Assembly (NCBI GenBank): GCA_036639875.1
Contig: JAVWHX010000007.1
Span: 1 to 51,361 of the forward strand
DNA from: JAVWHX01 sp036639875
Lineage (GTDB): Bacteria > Bacillota_I > Bacilli_A > Erysipelotrichales > Coprobacillaceae
DNA length: 51,361 nucleotides
Reading direction: 5' to 3'
In this document: positions 43,350-51,361 of the stretch, in pieces
How the letters are laid out: each line of letters begins with the position of its first letter
How positions within the stretch are numbered: position 1 is the stretch's first letter
Program-made: the position numbers and the translations under genes
The notes under the pieces: model-generated
The model's database searches: none
The model's input: the letters and a program-made list of their open reading frames with translations, nothing else
Told to the model about the DNA's origin: nothing

Positions 43350-44126
43350 ATGGATAAAAAATTTTTTTTCTTTGATATAGATGGAACACTTGCAGTAGGA
43401 ACACCTGGTGATCAATATGTTCCTGAATCTACAAAGAAGACTATCAAAGAACTTGAAGATAAAGGACATTTTATTGCGATTGCAACAGGAAGAAGTTATG
43501 CAATGGCAGCAAGTCATATGCAAGAATTAGGATTTAAGAATATGGTTAGTGATGGTGGTAATGGAATTACAATCAATAATGAACTTATTGAGATTAAACC
43601 ATTGGATTATAACAAATGTATTGCACTTATTGATGAATGTAAAGAAAAAGGATATATTTGGGCTATTTCTCCAGATAATGCGACAAGAAGATTAGCACCT
43701 GATAATAGATTCTATGACTTCACTCATGATGTTTATATGGAAACAGTTGTCCAAGAGGGATTAGACCCAAGAGACTTTGATGAAATATATAAAGTTTATA
43801 TTGCTTGTGATAGCCCAGAAGAAGATAAATTAGAAGGTTTAAAAGATTTACCTTGGTGTCGTTTTCATAAAGAATTCTTATTTGTTGAACCAGGTGATAA
43901 ATCAGTAGGAATTAAAACAATTGTTGATCATTTTGGTGGAGATTATAAAGATGTTGTTGTTTTTGGTGATGAAAAGAATGATTTAAGTATGTTTAGAGAT
44001 GAATGGACTTCTATTGCGATGGGTAATGCTATTGAAGCATTAAAAGCAAAAGCAAGTTATATAACTGATGATGCTGATAAAGATGGAATTTATAAAGCAT
44101 GTCAACATTTTGGATGGGTAGATTAA
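43350..44126 (+). CDS. Cof-type HAD-IIB phosphatase (first of a pair)
   Basis: A 258-residue HAD hydrolase. Motif I is FFDIDGTL, motif II ATGR, and motifs III/IV are the Lys in DKSVGI and GDEKNDLSM. The family (Cof/YidA) removes phosphate from sugar phosphates, FMN or related small molecules. The start at 43350 follows GGAGG by seven bases; an ATG two codons earlier touches that site. It overlaps the next HAD gene by one base. The exact substrate is not predictable. Confidence 0.9.
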   Translation: MDKKFFFFDIDGTLAVGTPGDQYVPESTKKTIKELEDKGHFIAIATGRSYAMAASHMQELGFKNMVSDGGNGITINNELIEIKPLDYNKCIALIDECKEKGYIWAISPDNATRRLAPDNRFYDFTHDVYMETVVQEGLDPRDFDEIYKVYIACDSPEEDKLEGLKDLPWCRFHKEFLFVEPGDKSVGIKTIVDHFGGDYKDVVVFGDEKNDLSMFRDEWTSIAMGNAIEALKAKASYITDDADKDGIYKACQHFGWVD

Positions 44127-44923
44127 TGAATAAGAAGATTATTTTTTTTGATATTGATGGAACTTTATATGCTAAGGAACTTGGTGGTGTATCACCAAGA
44201 GTAAAAGCAGCTATTAAGAAAGTGAAGTCAAAAGGACATCTTTGTTTTATTGCGAGTGGTAGACCATATGGTTATATTGCTGAGAATATTAGAGCATTGG
44301 ATTTTGATGGATATGTTTTAGCAAATGGAGCTAATATAAAGTACAATCATGACGATTTGAAGAGTCGATTTTTAAATCCTCAAGATGTTAAAGAATTAAT
44401 TGAAGCATTGAAGAGTAAGAATATTGAATATGTATTACAGACATCGACATATTGTTATATGCCTAAAGAAAATGATTGCTTGTTAAACTTCTATAGTCAA
44501 TGTAATATAGACTTTAAAAATTTCTGTCATGAATATGATGAAGATGAAGTTATACAAAGAGTTGTTAAACTAGAAGTATGGGTTAAAGATCAAGTTGAAC
44601 TTGATTATGCAATAGCTCACTACCAAAAGTTTAATTATGAATTACATCCAGATAATCATAGTATGGAGGTATACTCTCAAAAGGTATCAAAAGCAACAGG
44701 AATCTTGGATGTATTAGAATTATTCCATATAGATATTGAAAATAGTTATTGCTTTGGTGATGGGCCAAATGATGTGGAAATGTTTGAAACAGTTGCACAT
44801 CCTATTGCGATGGGAAATGCCATCGATATTATTAAAGAAAAAGCTGAGGATGTTTGCTTAGGTGTTTTAGAAGATGGGGTTGCTTATAAATTAGAAGAGT
44901 TATTTGATTTAGAAATCAAGTAA
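44126..44923 (+). CDS. Cof-type HAD-IIB phosphatase (second of a pair)
   Basis: A 265-residue paralogue of the preceding gene. It has FFDIDGTLY, IASGRPYGY, Lys in KATGIL and GDGPNDVEM. Start and stop overlap by one base with the previous gene (TAATG), so the pair is translated together. As in its neighbour the cap domain is of the C2B type. The pair may act on related phosphosugars. No hairpin terminator for this strand is obvious downstream. Confidence 0.9.
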   Translation: MNKKIIFFDIDGTLYAKELGGVSPRVKAAIKKVKSKGHLCFIASGRPYGYIAENIRALDFDGYVLANGANIKYNHDDLKSRFLNPQDVKELIEALKSKNIEYVLQTSTYCYMPKENDCLLNFYSQCNIDFKNFCHEYDEDEVIQRVVKLEVWVKDQVELDYAIAHYQKFNYELHPDNHSMEVYSQKVSKATGILDVLELFHIDIENSYCFGDGPNDVEMFETVAHPIAMGNAIDIIKEKAEDVCLGVLEDGVAYKLEELFDLEIK

Positions 44924-44980
44924 TTCTTTTTTTAGTTCAAATAAACATCTTTAGTCAATTAAACACTCAAAAAATGTGCA

Positions 44981-45009
44981 ACAAAAAACCACGCCTTTTA
45001 AACGTGGTT
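44981..45009 (-). terminator. Terminator of mupG
   Basis: Read on the minus strand, AACCACG and CGTGGTT pair across a nine-base loop and are followed by six T residues. The gene stop is inside the first arm. Confidence 0.85.
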
Positions 45010-46102
45010 AAGATTTTAATATAGAGAAATGGTAACCTGGTTGAATTAATTCAAGAATCATCATTTCTTCTTCTTTAACATGTCCAACTAGATTTCTTTC
45101 ACCATCATTAGCAATTTCAGTTAAAACAATTTCTAATTCTCCACGATAATGTGATAGGTTATCATTAACAACTAAGACATCACCACGAGTGAATGTTTTC
45201 TTATCACTTTTACGATAAGGAATACTTGTACCCTTATATTCAACTCTAGGAGAAGATGATCTTAACATAAATGAAGAATAATCATAACGATTCCAATGAG
45301 GAGCAAAGTCATAAACAATAGCCTTTTCAACTTCACTAATTCCCGCTTCTTCATTCATTCTAAATGATACTTTTTGTAAATCAATTTCAGATAAAGCTTT
45401 TAATTCTGCTTCTGTAGCATAAGCATTACCAATGATAACATCATCAACATCTCCAGTAGCAAGCATATGACGTGCTTGTAAATCAATAGGTAAACCTCTA
45501 TGTATTTCTACAGTTGGTAAACCACAGAATACATTCCAAGGACCATGAGTATTATCATTATTACTACTTACAAAAGCAGCAGTTCTCATATTCAATGATT
45601 TCCAATATGCATTCATATCCATAAAATAATCCCAATCAATCCCTGTATATCTTTCAGGGAAGAAATTATGGCATACAATACATTGATCTTTATTTCCACC
45701 ATTTTCAATCAACAATTCTAAACCTTGATTCATACTTCCATTAAATTCAACAAGAATATTATGAGGATTTCTTGTAATCTCAATATCCTTTAATGTTCCA
45801 AAAGAACCATCAAGTCTAATAATATCCACACCCATTTGCTTAAACGGACTTAAATCAGATGGTGTAGCCCCTAAATGAGCAAAGACTTCAGGATTAGTAT
45901 CCACAGCAACCTCATATCCCAAACTATGAGCCTTATCCATGAATTCCTTAAACTCTTTTAAAATAACCTCTTTACTATCTGTAACAGATAACAAACATGT
46001 AAAGATTCTTGAAAATCCATATTTAGCAGCAAGTTCTAAATATGCGTATACCTCTTCTTTAGTAGATTTTTCTGGGTATACAGATATACCTAATTTGTGC
46101 AT
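45008..46102 (-). CDS. mupG: 6-phospho-N-acetylmuramidase MupG (DUF871)
   Basis: A 364-residue TIM-barrel protein of the DUF871/MupG family. In Staphylococcus MupG splits MurNAc-6-phosphate-GlcNAc taken up during cell-wall recycling. The N-terminal barrel begins KLGISVYPEKSTKEE and contains GVDIIRLDGSFG and the motif HNFFPERYTG; the C-terminal beta domain starts after about residue 240. Length fits. AGGAGGAAAAC precedes the start. No MurNAc PTS or murQ is next to it, so its recycling partners must be elsewhere. Confidence 0.87.
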   Translation of the reverse strand: MHKLGISVYPEKSTKEEVYAYLELAAKYGFSRIFTCLLSVTDSKEVILKEFKEFMDKAHSLGYEVAVDTNPEVFAHLGATPSDLSPFKQMGVDIIRLDGSFGTLKDIEITRNPHNILVEFNGSMNQGLELLIENGGNKDQCIVCHNFFPERYTGIDWDYFMDMNAYWKSLNMRTAAFVSSNNDNTHGPWNVFCGLPTVEIHRGLPIDLQARHMLATGDVDDVIIGNAYATEAELKALSEIDLQKVSFRMNEEAGISEVEKAIVYDFAPHWNRYDYSSFMLRSSSPRVEYKGTSIPYRKSDKKTFTRGDVLVVNDNLSHYRGELEIVLTEIANDGERNLVGHVKEEEMMILELIQPGYHFSILKS

Positions 46103-46128
46103 TTTCGTTTTCCTCCTTGTGCATATAC

Positions 46129-46137
46129 ATTATACCA
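46129..46137 (-). promoter_or_regulatory. Extended -10 promoter of mupG
   Basis: On the minus strand TG-G-TATAAT, about 27 bases before the start codon. Confidence 0.6.
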
Positions 46138-46224
46138 TTTCTGTATAAATATTTAACATAAAATAATAATATCTATAAATTTATTCAAATTTGTACTATA
46201 ATACATAAAGGAAGGAGTGATGAT

Positions 46225-47931
46225 ATGAGTTTAGAGATAGGATTATCTTTTGTTGTAACTTGTTTGATTAGTATTATATTTGTACCAATAATGAGTAAGA
46301 TATCTAAAAAACTTGGTATCATTGCTCAAACAAATAAAAGAACCATTCATACTGGAATAGTAGCAAGAACAGGTGGATATGTTATATATGCAAGTTTTTT
46401 AATTGGAACTATGTTGTTTTTAAAAACAGACACACAGATTAATTCAATATTGATAGGTGGGTTTATTATATTTATAACAGGGTTTTATGATGATATTCAT
46501 GATATCTCACCAAAACTTAAGTTAGCAGGACAAGTTACTGCAGCATTGGTGGTTGTTTTCTTTGGGGATATTTCTTTAAAAGGATTTACGTTACCGTTTC
46601 TTTCAACTGATGCATCATATATCTTTGCAATTATTATAACGATCGTTTGGATTGTTGGGATTACGAATGCAGTGAACTTAATTGATGGATTGGATGGTTT
46701 ATGTGGTGGTATATCAATTATAGTTTTGATTACGATTTCGCTAACTTCACTTACATATGGAAGAACCGATATTGCCTCACTCTCTTTATTGCTTGCAGGA
46801 GCAATTGCAGGATTCTTAGTTTATAACTTTCATCCAGCTTCTATTTTCTTAGGAGATTGTGGCGCTTTATTTATTGGCTATATGATTTCAGTTATCTCTT
46901 TATTAGGTTTTGGATATAAGAGTTCATCTTTCTTTACTTTAGGAGCACCAATTGTTGTTTTAATGATACCAATTATGGATACCCTTATTGCTATTATAAG
47001 AAGAAAAGTTCATCATAAGAGTTTTAGTGAAGCAGATAAGAATCATCTTCATCATCAATTGATGTTTTCATTAGAATTAGGACAAACCAAAAGTGTACTT
47101 ATTCTTTATCTTGTAACAATCTTATTCTCTGTTTGTTCTTATATTTATTTATATGATAAGTTAGTTGCTTCCATCCTTTTTATTGTATTAATGATATTCT
47201 TTGAAATATTTGTAGAAGCTACAAATATGATAGATCGTAAATATAAACCGTTATTAACATTTATGAATATCTTTATTAAGAGTGAGTATTTACCATCAGT
47301 TAAAGATACAAAACCATATCGTAAGATTGCTCATAAAATAAAGAAAAGATATGTTGTAATTGTTTTAATGATTATTGGTGTTGGGTTTGGAGCTTATTTT
47401 ATGAATAAAAGAAATGAAGCAATAAGTAAACCAACAACAAATGAAATTGTTTATAAAGAAGTAAGCAATCAAACATCATTAATGAGTAATATATACAATC
47501 AGTTAAAAATAGCGAAATCAAGAAATAAAGATGATCAAGTACGAGAATTTGTAGCTGCTTATTTCGTTGCTGATTTTTATACACTTTCAAATAAACAAAA
47601 AGGTCAAATAGGTGGCGTGGATTATTTCTATACTGATATGAAAGATGACTTTGCGACTTATGCGAAGAGTGGATATTATAAGAATGCTGATGAATATATT
47701 CTAGCGAAAATAAATAATCAAGAAGTTGTGAGATATAACATTCTTTCTCAAGAAAAGAAATCAAAGGCATTATTAGGTTTAGAAGATTATAGTTATTATG
47801 ATATAGAAATAGAAGTTACATTTAAAGAAAGTAATCCAATTATTGCTTCAGATAAGTATAAGATAGTTGTAACATTAATAGATAAAGATAATAAATTTAG
47901 TGTTATTGCGATGGAGGAAGAGTATGAATAA
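46225..47931 (+). CDS. tagO: TagO/WecA-type GlcNAc-1-P transferase with extra C-terminal domain
   Basis: The first 350 or so residues are a polytopic MraY/WecA/TagO enzyme that links GlcNAc-1-phosphate to undecaprenyl phosphate, the first step of wall teichoic acid and many surface glycans. Motifs are GFYDDIHDISPKLKL, NAVNLIDGLDGLCGG, FLGDCGALFIGY and the histidines in NHLHHQLM. Unusually, about 200 residues follow: a basic stretch, a membrane helix near 375-394 and a soluble domain of about 170 residues, probably outside the cell. I do not recognise that domain. GGAAGGAG precedes the start, and TATAAT is at 46197-46202. Confidence 0.88.
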   Translation: MSLEIGLSFVVTCLISIIFVPIMSKISKKLGIIAQTNKRTIHTGIVARTGGYVIYASFLIGTMLFLKTDTQINSILIGGFIIFITGFYDDIHDISPKLKLAGQVTAALVVVFFGDISLKGFTLPFLSTDASYIFAIIITIVWIVGITNAVNLIDGLDGLCGGISIIVLITISLTSLTYGRTDIASLSLLLAGAIAGFLVYNFHPASIFLGDCGALFIGYMISVISLLGFGYKSSSFFTLGAPIVVLMIPIMDTLIAIIRRKVHHKSFSEADKNHLHHQLMFSLELGQTKSVLILYLVTILFSVCSYIYLYDKLVASILFIVLMIFFEIFVEATNMIDRKYKPLLTFMNIFIKSEYLPSVKDTKPYRKIAHKIKKRYVVIVLMIIGVGFGAYFMNKRNEAISKPTTNEIVYKEVSNQTSLMSNIYNQLKIAKSRNKDDQVREFVAAYFVADFYTLSNKQKGQIGGVDYFYTDMKDDFATYAKSGYYKNADEYILAKINNQEVVRYNILSQEKKSKALLGLEDYSYYDIEIEVTFKESNPIIASDKYKIVVTLIDKDNKFSVIAMEEEYE

Positions 47932-48292
47932 ATTTTTATTGGTAGGATTAGGAGGAGCACTTGGTGCAATGCTAAGATATGGACTCACTTTTCTACCATT
48001 GAAAAGTACTTTTCCTTTTTCTACTTTTATAACAAATATTTTAGGAGCAATCTTTGTAGGGTTTGTTGTTGGGTTGTTTGATAAAGGACATATGAGTGAA
48101 GATATTAGCTTATTCTTAAAGACTGGATTTTGTGGTGGGTTTACAACATTTTCGACTTTTTCATTAGAGAGTGTTCAATTGTTAGAAAATAAAAAAATCC
48201 TTTTAGGAATGGGATATATTCTTTTAAGTTTAACTTTTTGTTTATGTGGAATTATTGTTGGAAAGTTGCTAGGACAAAAGGTTGGTATGTGA
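47924..48292 (+). CDS. crcB: Fluoride channel CrcB/FluC
   Basis: A 122-residue, four-helix fluoride exporter that works as a dual-topology dimer. Typical segments are GGALGAMLRYGLT, TNILGAIFVGF and the pore motif GGFTTFSTFSLE. The start at 47924 has GGAGGAAG before it and overlaps the tagO end by eight bases. Because of that overlap no separate fluoride riboswitch leader exists here. A single crcB gene is present in the window; a homodimer is assumed. Confidence 0.93.
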   Translation: MNKFLLVGLGGALGAMLRYGLTFLPLKSTFPFSTFITNILGAIFVGFVVGLFDKGHMSEDISLFLKTGFCGGFTTFSTFSLESVQLLENKKILLGMGYILLSLTFCLCGIIVGKLLGQKVGM

Positions 48293-48300
48293 TAAAAGTA

Positions 48301-48329
48301 TTGTAATTTTATTGCTGTTATGGTATCAT
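48301..48329 (+). promoter_or_regulatory. Promoter of secG-rnr-smpB-ssrA
   Basis: TTGTAA and TATCAT are spaced by 17 bases, with TG one base before the -10. Confidence 0.65.
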
Positions 48330-48370
48330 TGCAATGCGAGTGTATAAAAGTTAAATGAAAAGGAGGTATC

Positions 48371-48595
48371 ATGATGATTTTAAATATATTGTTGATGGTT
48401 GTTTCAGTTGCTCTTATTATAGTATGCCTATTACAAAGTGGTAAATCAGATGGTATCGTTAATGCCTTGACGGGTCAAAGTTCTAATCTTTTTGCTAATC
48501 AAAAAGAAAGAGGAGCGGATTTGATACTTTCTAGAATTACAATTGGGTTAGCAATATCATTCTTTGTTATTGCAATCTTAATTAGAATGGGTTAA
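48371..48595 (+). CDS. secG: Protein translocase subunit SecG
   Basis: A 74-residue protein with two membrane helices and the SecG loop GLLQSGKSDG-type sequence (here CLLQSGKSDGIVNALTGQSS). SecG assists SecYE during protein export. AGGAGG precedes two consecutive ATG codons; either could be used. It heads the conserved secG-rnr-smpB-ssrA order seen in Bacillus. Confidence 0.94.
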   Translation: MMILNILLMVVSVALIIVCLLQSGKSDGIVNALTGQSSNLFANQKERGADLILSRITIGLAISFFVIAILIRMG

Positions 48596-48596
48596 G

Positions 48597-48625
48597 AAAA
48601 TAGGGCACTTGGTGTCCTGTTTTTA
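48597..48625 (+). terminator. Hairpin after secG
   Basis: AGGGCAC pairs with GTGTCCT (one G-T pair) and is followed by a T-rich run. It may give partial termination before rnr. Confidence 0.7.
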
Positions 48626-48659
48626 TTTATTTTGGGTAAAATGAAAGAGAGGTGAAGTT

Positions 48660-50858
48660 ATGAAAGAAGAGATATTAAAGTTATTAGAGGATAATCATTA
48701 TACAAAGAGGAAAATCAATGAGTTAGCTGAACATTTTTCTAAGGAAGCTTCAAATGATTTTGTTGAATTTGTTAAGGTTATGAATCTTTTAGAAGATGAA
48801 GGTTTAATTATTAGAGATAAGAATAATGAATATTATTTGATTAATCAATTACAATTCTTTAGTGGTGTGTTAGAAATGAATAAGAAAGGCTTTGGCTTTG
48901 TTAAAGTTGATGAAGATAGAGATTTTTATATTCATGAGTCTAAGATGAAAGATGCTTATGATAAGGATACTGTTCTATTAGAGAAGATACCTTCAAGAGG
49001 AAGTAGAGAAGAAGGAAAAGTTGTCAGAGTTATTAAAAGAGGACAAACTCGTTATGTTGGAGAAGTTAAAAGAGGCAAACGTGATTTTTATGTTGATTGT
49101 GATGATGGGAAGTTTAATCAACCTATCTTTGTAGATCAAGGACATATGCATGGTGCTGTTCTAGGACATAAGGTTGTTGTGGAGATTAAAACTTATAAAC
49201 CACAGATTAAAGGAAATATTGTAACTGTTATAGGTCATAGGAATGATCCTGGTGTTGATATTTTATCAATTGTTCATGCTCATGATGTTGATATTGAGTT
49301 TCCTAAAGAAGTTTATGAACAAATTGAAAATATGCCTGATGAAATTGATACAACTGATATTGGAAATCGTGTTGATTTAAGAAATGAAGTGATTGTCACT
49401 ATTGATGGTGATGATGCTAAGGATTTAGATGATGCCATTTCTTTAAAGAAATTAGATAATGGTCATTATGAATTAGGTGTACATATTGCTGATGTTTCGT
49501 ATTATGTTGAAGAAGGTTCAGCTTTAGATAAAGAAGCAGTGAAAAGAGGAACTTCTATTTATTTGGTTGATAGAGTTATTCCAATGTTACCGCATAAGTT
49601 ATCTAATGGAATATGTTCTTTAAATCCAAATGTAGATAGATATACATTAAGTTGTATTATGGAAATTAATAATGAAGGTGTTGTTGTTAATCATGAGATT
49701 ATTGAGTCAGTGATTCATTCTTCTTATCGAATGACATATAACAATGTCAATAAGATATTAGATGGTGATAAAGAGGTTCAAGATAAATATAAGGATGTTA
49801 TTGATTTATTCTTTTTAATGCAAGAAGTTGCATTAGTATTGAGAAAGAAGAAAGATCAAAGAGGTTCTATTGATTTTGATGTGAATGAAGCAAAGGTATT
49901 GGTTGATAAAAATGGTAAACCTATTGATGTTGTTTTAAGAGAAAGAGGAGCTTCTGATAGGATTATTGAAGAGTTTATGTTAAAGGCAAATGAAACAGTT
50001 GCAGAACACTTTAAATGGATGGACATACCATTTATATATCGTGTACATGAACAGCCTAAACTTAAGAAGTTACAACAATTTGTATCAATGGTAAAACCAT
50101 TGGGTTATACAATTAAAGGTTCATTAGAACATGTTTTTCCTAATGAATTAAGTGCAATTGTAGAGGCATCAAAAGGGACTGAAGAACATACAATTATATC
50201 AACAATGTTATTGAGATGTATGCAAAAAGCGAGATATGATGAAGAATGTTTAGGACATTTTGGTTTAGCAGATGAATACTATACACATTTTACATCACCG
50301 ATTAGAAGATATCCTGATTTATTGGTACATAGATTAATACGTAAATATTTATTTGAACAAAGATTTGATATGGTAGGTCATTATCAAGAAGTGATTCCTT
50401 ATTTAGCAGAAAGAGCATCTAATCGAGAGAGAGAAGCTATTGATATTGAAAGAGAAGTTACTGATATGAAGATGGCTGAGTATATGAGTGGGCATATTGG
50501 AGAAGAGTTTGATGGTTTGATTTGTTCAATTACTCAGTTTGGATTTTTTGTAGAGTTACCTAATACTGTTGATGGACTTGTTCATATGACTGAATTAACA
50601 GATGATTATTATCATTATGATGAAAAGAATATGATGTTAGTTGGGGAAATGACTGGTAAGACTTATAAGTTGTCTGATAAAGTTAAAGTAAGGGTTCTTT
50701 CTTGTAGTAAAAAAGATAGAACAATTGATTTTGAATTGGTTAATCAAAAGGCAAGAATAAAAAAGAAGAAAACAATTCACTTAGACGACAAAAAAGTAAA
50801 GACAAATGACAAGAAAAAGGGTAAAATAAGGAAAGCAAAGAGATTTGCTAAAAGATAA
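48660..50858 (+). CDS. rnr: Ribonuclease R
   Basis: A 732-residue 3-prime exoribonuclease that degrades structured RNA and helps trans-translation. Domain order: an N-terminal helix-turn-helix (about 1-65), two cold-shock-like domains, the RNB catalytic domain with IDGDDAKDLDDAIS (metal-binding aspartates) and HFTSPIRRYPDL, then an S1 domain near 620-700 and a lysine-rich tail (KKKTIHLDDKKVK onward). Length is normal. AGAGGTGAAG precedes the start. smpB follows after 18 bases. Confidence 0.97.
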   Translation: MKEEILKLLEDNHYTKRKINELAEHFSKEASNDFVEFVKVMNLLEDEGLIIRDKNNEYYLINQLQFFSGVLEMNKKGFGFVKVDEDRDFYIHESKMKDAYDKDTVLLEKIPSRGSREEGKVVRVIKRGQTRYVGEVKRGKRDFYVDCDDGKFNQPIFVDQGHMHGAVLGHKVVVEIKTYKPQIKGNIVTVIGHRNDPGVDILSIVHAHDVDIEFPKEVYEQIENMPDEIDTTDIGNRVDLRNEVIVTIDGDDAKDLDDAISLKKLDNGHYELGVHIADVSYYVEEGSALDKEAVKRGTSIYLVDRVIPMLPHKLSNGICSLNPNVDRYTLSCIMEINNEGVVVNHEIIESVIHSSYRMTYNNVNKILDGDKEVQDKYKDVIDLFFLMQEVALVLRKKKDQRGSIDFDVNEAKVLVDKNGKPIDVVLRERGASDRIIEEFMLKANETVAEHFKWMDIPFIYRVHEQPKLKKLQQFVSMVKPLGYTIKGSLEHVFPNELSAIVEASKGTEEHTIISTMLLRCMQKARYDEECLGHFGLADEYYTHFTSPIRRYPDLLVHRLIRKYLFEQRFDMVGHYQEVIPYLAERASNREREAIDIEREVTDMKMAEYMSGHIGEEFDGLICSITQFGFFVELPNTVDGLVHMTELTDDYYHYDEKNMMLVGEMTGKTYKLSDKVKVRVLSCSKKDRTIDFELVNQKARIKKKKTIHLDDKKVKTNDKKKGKIRKAKRFAKR

Positions 50859-50876
50859 AAGGAAGGAGAGATATGC

Positions 50877-51323
50877 ATGAAGATTGTTGCTCAAAACAAG
50901 AAAGCTTATCATGATTATTTTATATTAGATACTTATGAAGCAGGACTTGAATTACAGGGAACTGAAATTAAGTCTATTCGTAAGGGCAATACCAATTTAA
51001 AAGATTCTTTTATTCGGATTAAGAATGATGAAGCTTTTATTGAAAACATGCATATTGCTCCTTATGAACAAGGAAATAGGTTTAATCATGAACCACTTCG
51101 TACTAGGAAGTTATTACTTCATAAAAAAGAAATAAGAAAACTTCAAAAAGAAGTGAAAGAAAATGGTTTGACAATTGTTCCGACAAAGTTATATTTTAAT
51201 ACATCTAAACTTAAAGTTGAGATTGCTTTAGCAAAAGGTAAAAAACTTTATGATAAGCGTCAAGACTTAAAAGATAAAGATGCAAAAAGAGATGTTGAAA
51301 AAGCATTGAAAAATGCTTACTAA
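50877..51323 (+). CDS. smpB: SsrA-binding protein SmpB
   Basis: SmpB binds the tRNA-like part of tmRNA and delivers it to stalled ribosomes. The 148-residue product has the family start (KKAYHDYFI), GLELQGTEIKSIRKGNTNLKDS, and the basic C-terminal tail KKLYDKRQDLKDKDAKRDV that fits in the empty mRNA channel. GGAAGGAGAG precedes the ATG. The stop is immediately followed by the tmRNA gene. Confidence 0.97.
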   Translation: MKIVAQNKKAYHDYFILDTYEAGLELQGTEIKSIRKGNTNLKDSFIRIKNDEAFIENMHIAPYEQGNRFNHEPLRTRKLLLHKKEIRKLQKEVKENGLTIVPTKLYFNTSKLKVEIALAKGKKLYDKRQDLKDKDAKRDVEKALKNAY

Positions 51324-51324
51324 T

Positions 51325-51361
51325 GGGGGCGTCTTGGATTCGACAGGGGTCAGTTTGAATA
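51325..51361 (+). ncRNA. ssrA: tmRNA (ssrA), 5-prime part, cut by the window end
   Basis: The sequence after the smpB stop begins with five G residues and contains the conserved tmRNA 5-prime segment TGGATTCGACAGGGGT. This forms the acceptor and D-arm side of the tRNA-like domain. The tag-coding part and 3-prime end lie beyond the window. The RNA starts one or two bases after the smpB stop, so it may be processed from a shared transcript. Confidence 0.95.

Noticed and set aside
47900..47923. Fluoride riboswitch before crcB
   Set aside because: crcB overlaps the tagO end, leaving no leader, and no riboswitch core is visible.
1..51361. CRISPR array, insertion sequence or tRNA genes
   Set aside because: No regularly spaced repeats, transposase frames or tRNA-like cloverleaf with T-loop consensus was recognised, apart from the partial tmRNA.

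Overview
The window is AT-rich, low-GC Firmicutes chromosome using the standard bacterial code (TGA is a stop). Gene content and order resemble the origin-proximal region of Bacillus: yaaA-recF-gyrB-gyrA at the left, then serS, SRP RNA, tadA, dnaX-ebfC-recR-bofA, tmk-holB-ricT-yabB-rsmI. Two ParB-type parS sites support closeness to oriC. Sporulation genes (bofA, spoIID, spoIIQ), strong AGGAGG-type ribosome sites and very low GC suggest an endospore-forming lineage of Erysipelotrichia/Coprobacillaceae type. That placement is inference; no rRNA is present to confirm it.

Layout. 1-7.8 kb: replication and topology genes, a two-TM small protein, and serS behind a T-box leader. 8.5-12.8 kb: a dlt-like surface-acylation operon in the order A-C-B-D. 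12.8-21.2 kb: SRP RNA, tadA, a Bax-inhibitor-1 family protein, the dnaX-recR-bofA block and the tmk-holB-ricT-yabB-rsmI block, with parS sites in holB and after rsmI. 21.4-27.6 kb: L-lactate dehydrogenase, then a LysR regulator divergent from an old-yellow-enzyme/OFA-type MFS/aldo-keto reductase operon with an 11-bp inverted repeat between them. 27.6-34.5 kb: mixed accessory genes (NlpC/P60 hydrolase, 2-hydroxyacid dehydrogenase, GH25 muramidase, YitT-type protein, ferritin-like protein, tandem GNAT protein, second aldo-keto reductase). 34.5-37.4 kb: DUF1146-spoIID-spoIIQ-mbl. 37.6-43.3 kb: a second dlt-like operon (B-D-A-PLP decarboxylase-C). 43.3-51.4 kb: two HAD phosphatases, mupG, a teichoic-acid-initiating TagO/WecA with an extra C-terminal domain, crcB, and secG-rnr-smpB-ssrA, with ssrA cut by the window end.

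The most interesting content is the pair of paralogous dlt-like systems. Each has an adenylating ligase, a carrier protein, an MBOAT acyltransferase and a DltD-like SGNH protein. In the first, the ligase has Ser where DltA and NRPS A-domains carry the Asp that holds the substrate alpha-amino group. In the second, that Asp is kept, but the operon also encodes a fold-type-III PLP decarboxylase resembling BtrK, which works on carrier-bound glutamate in butirosin synthesis. Together these suggest that the organism decorates surface polymers with acyl groups other than, or in addition to, D-alanine. The TagO-like protein in the same window may help make one possible acceptor.

A second theme is that bofA, spoIID and spoIIQ each have a start site embedded in an RNA hairpin formed with the end of the upstream gene.
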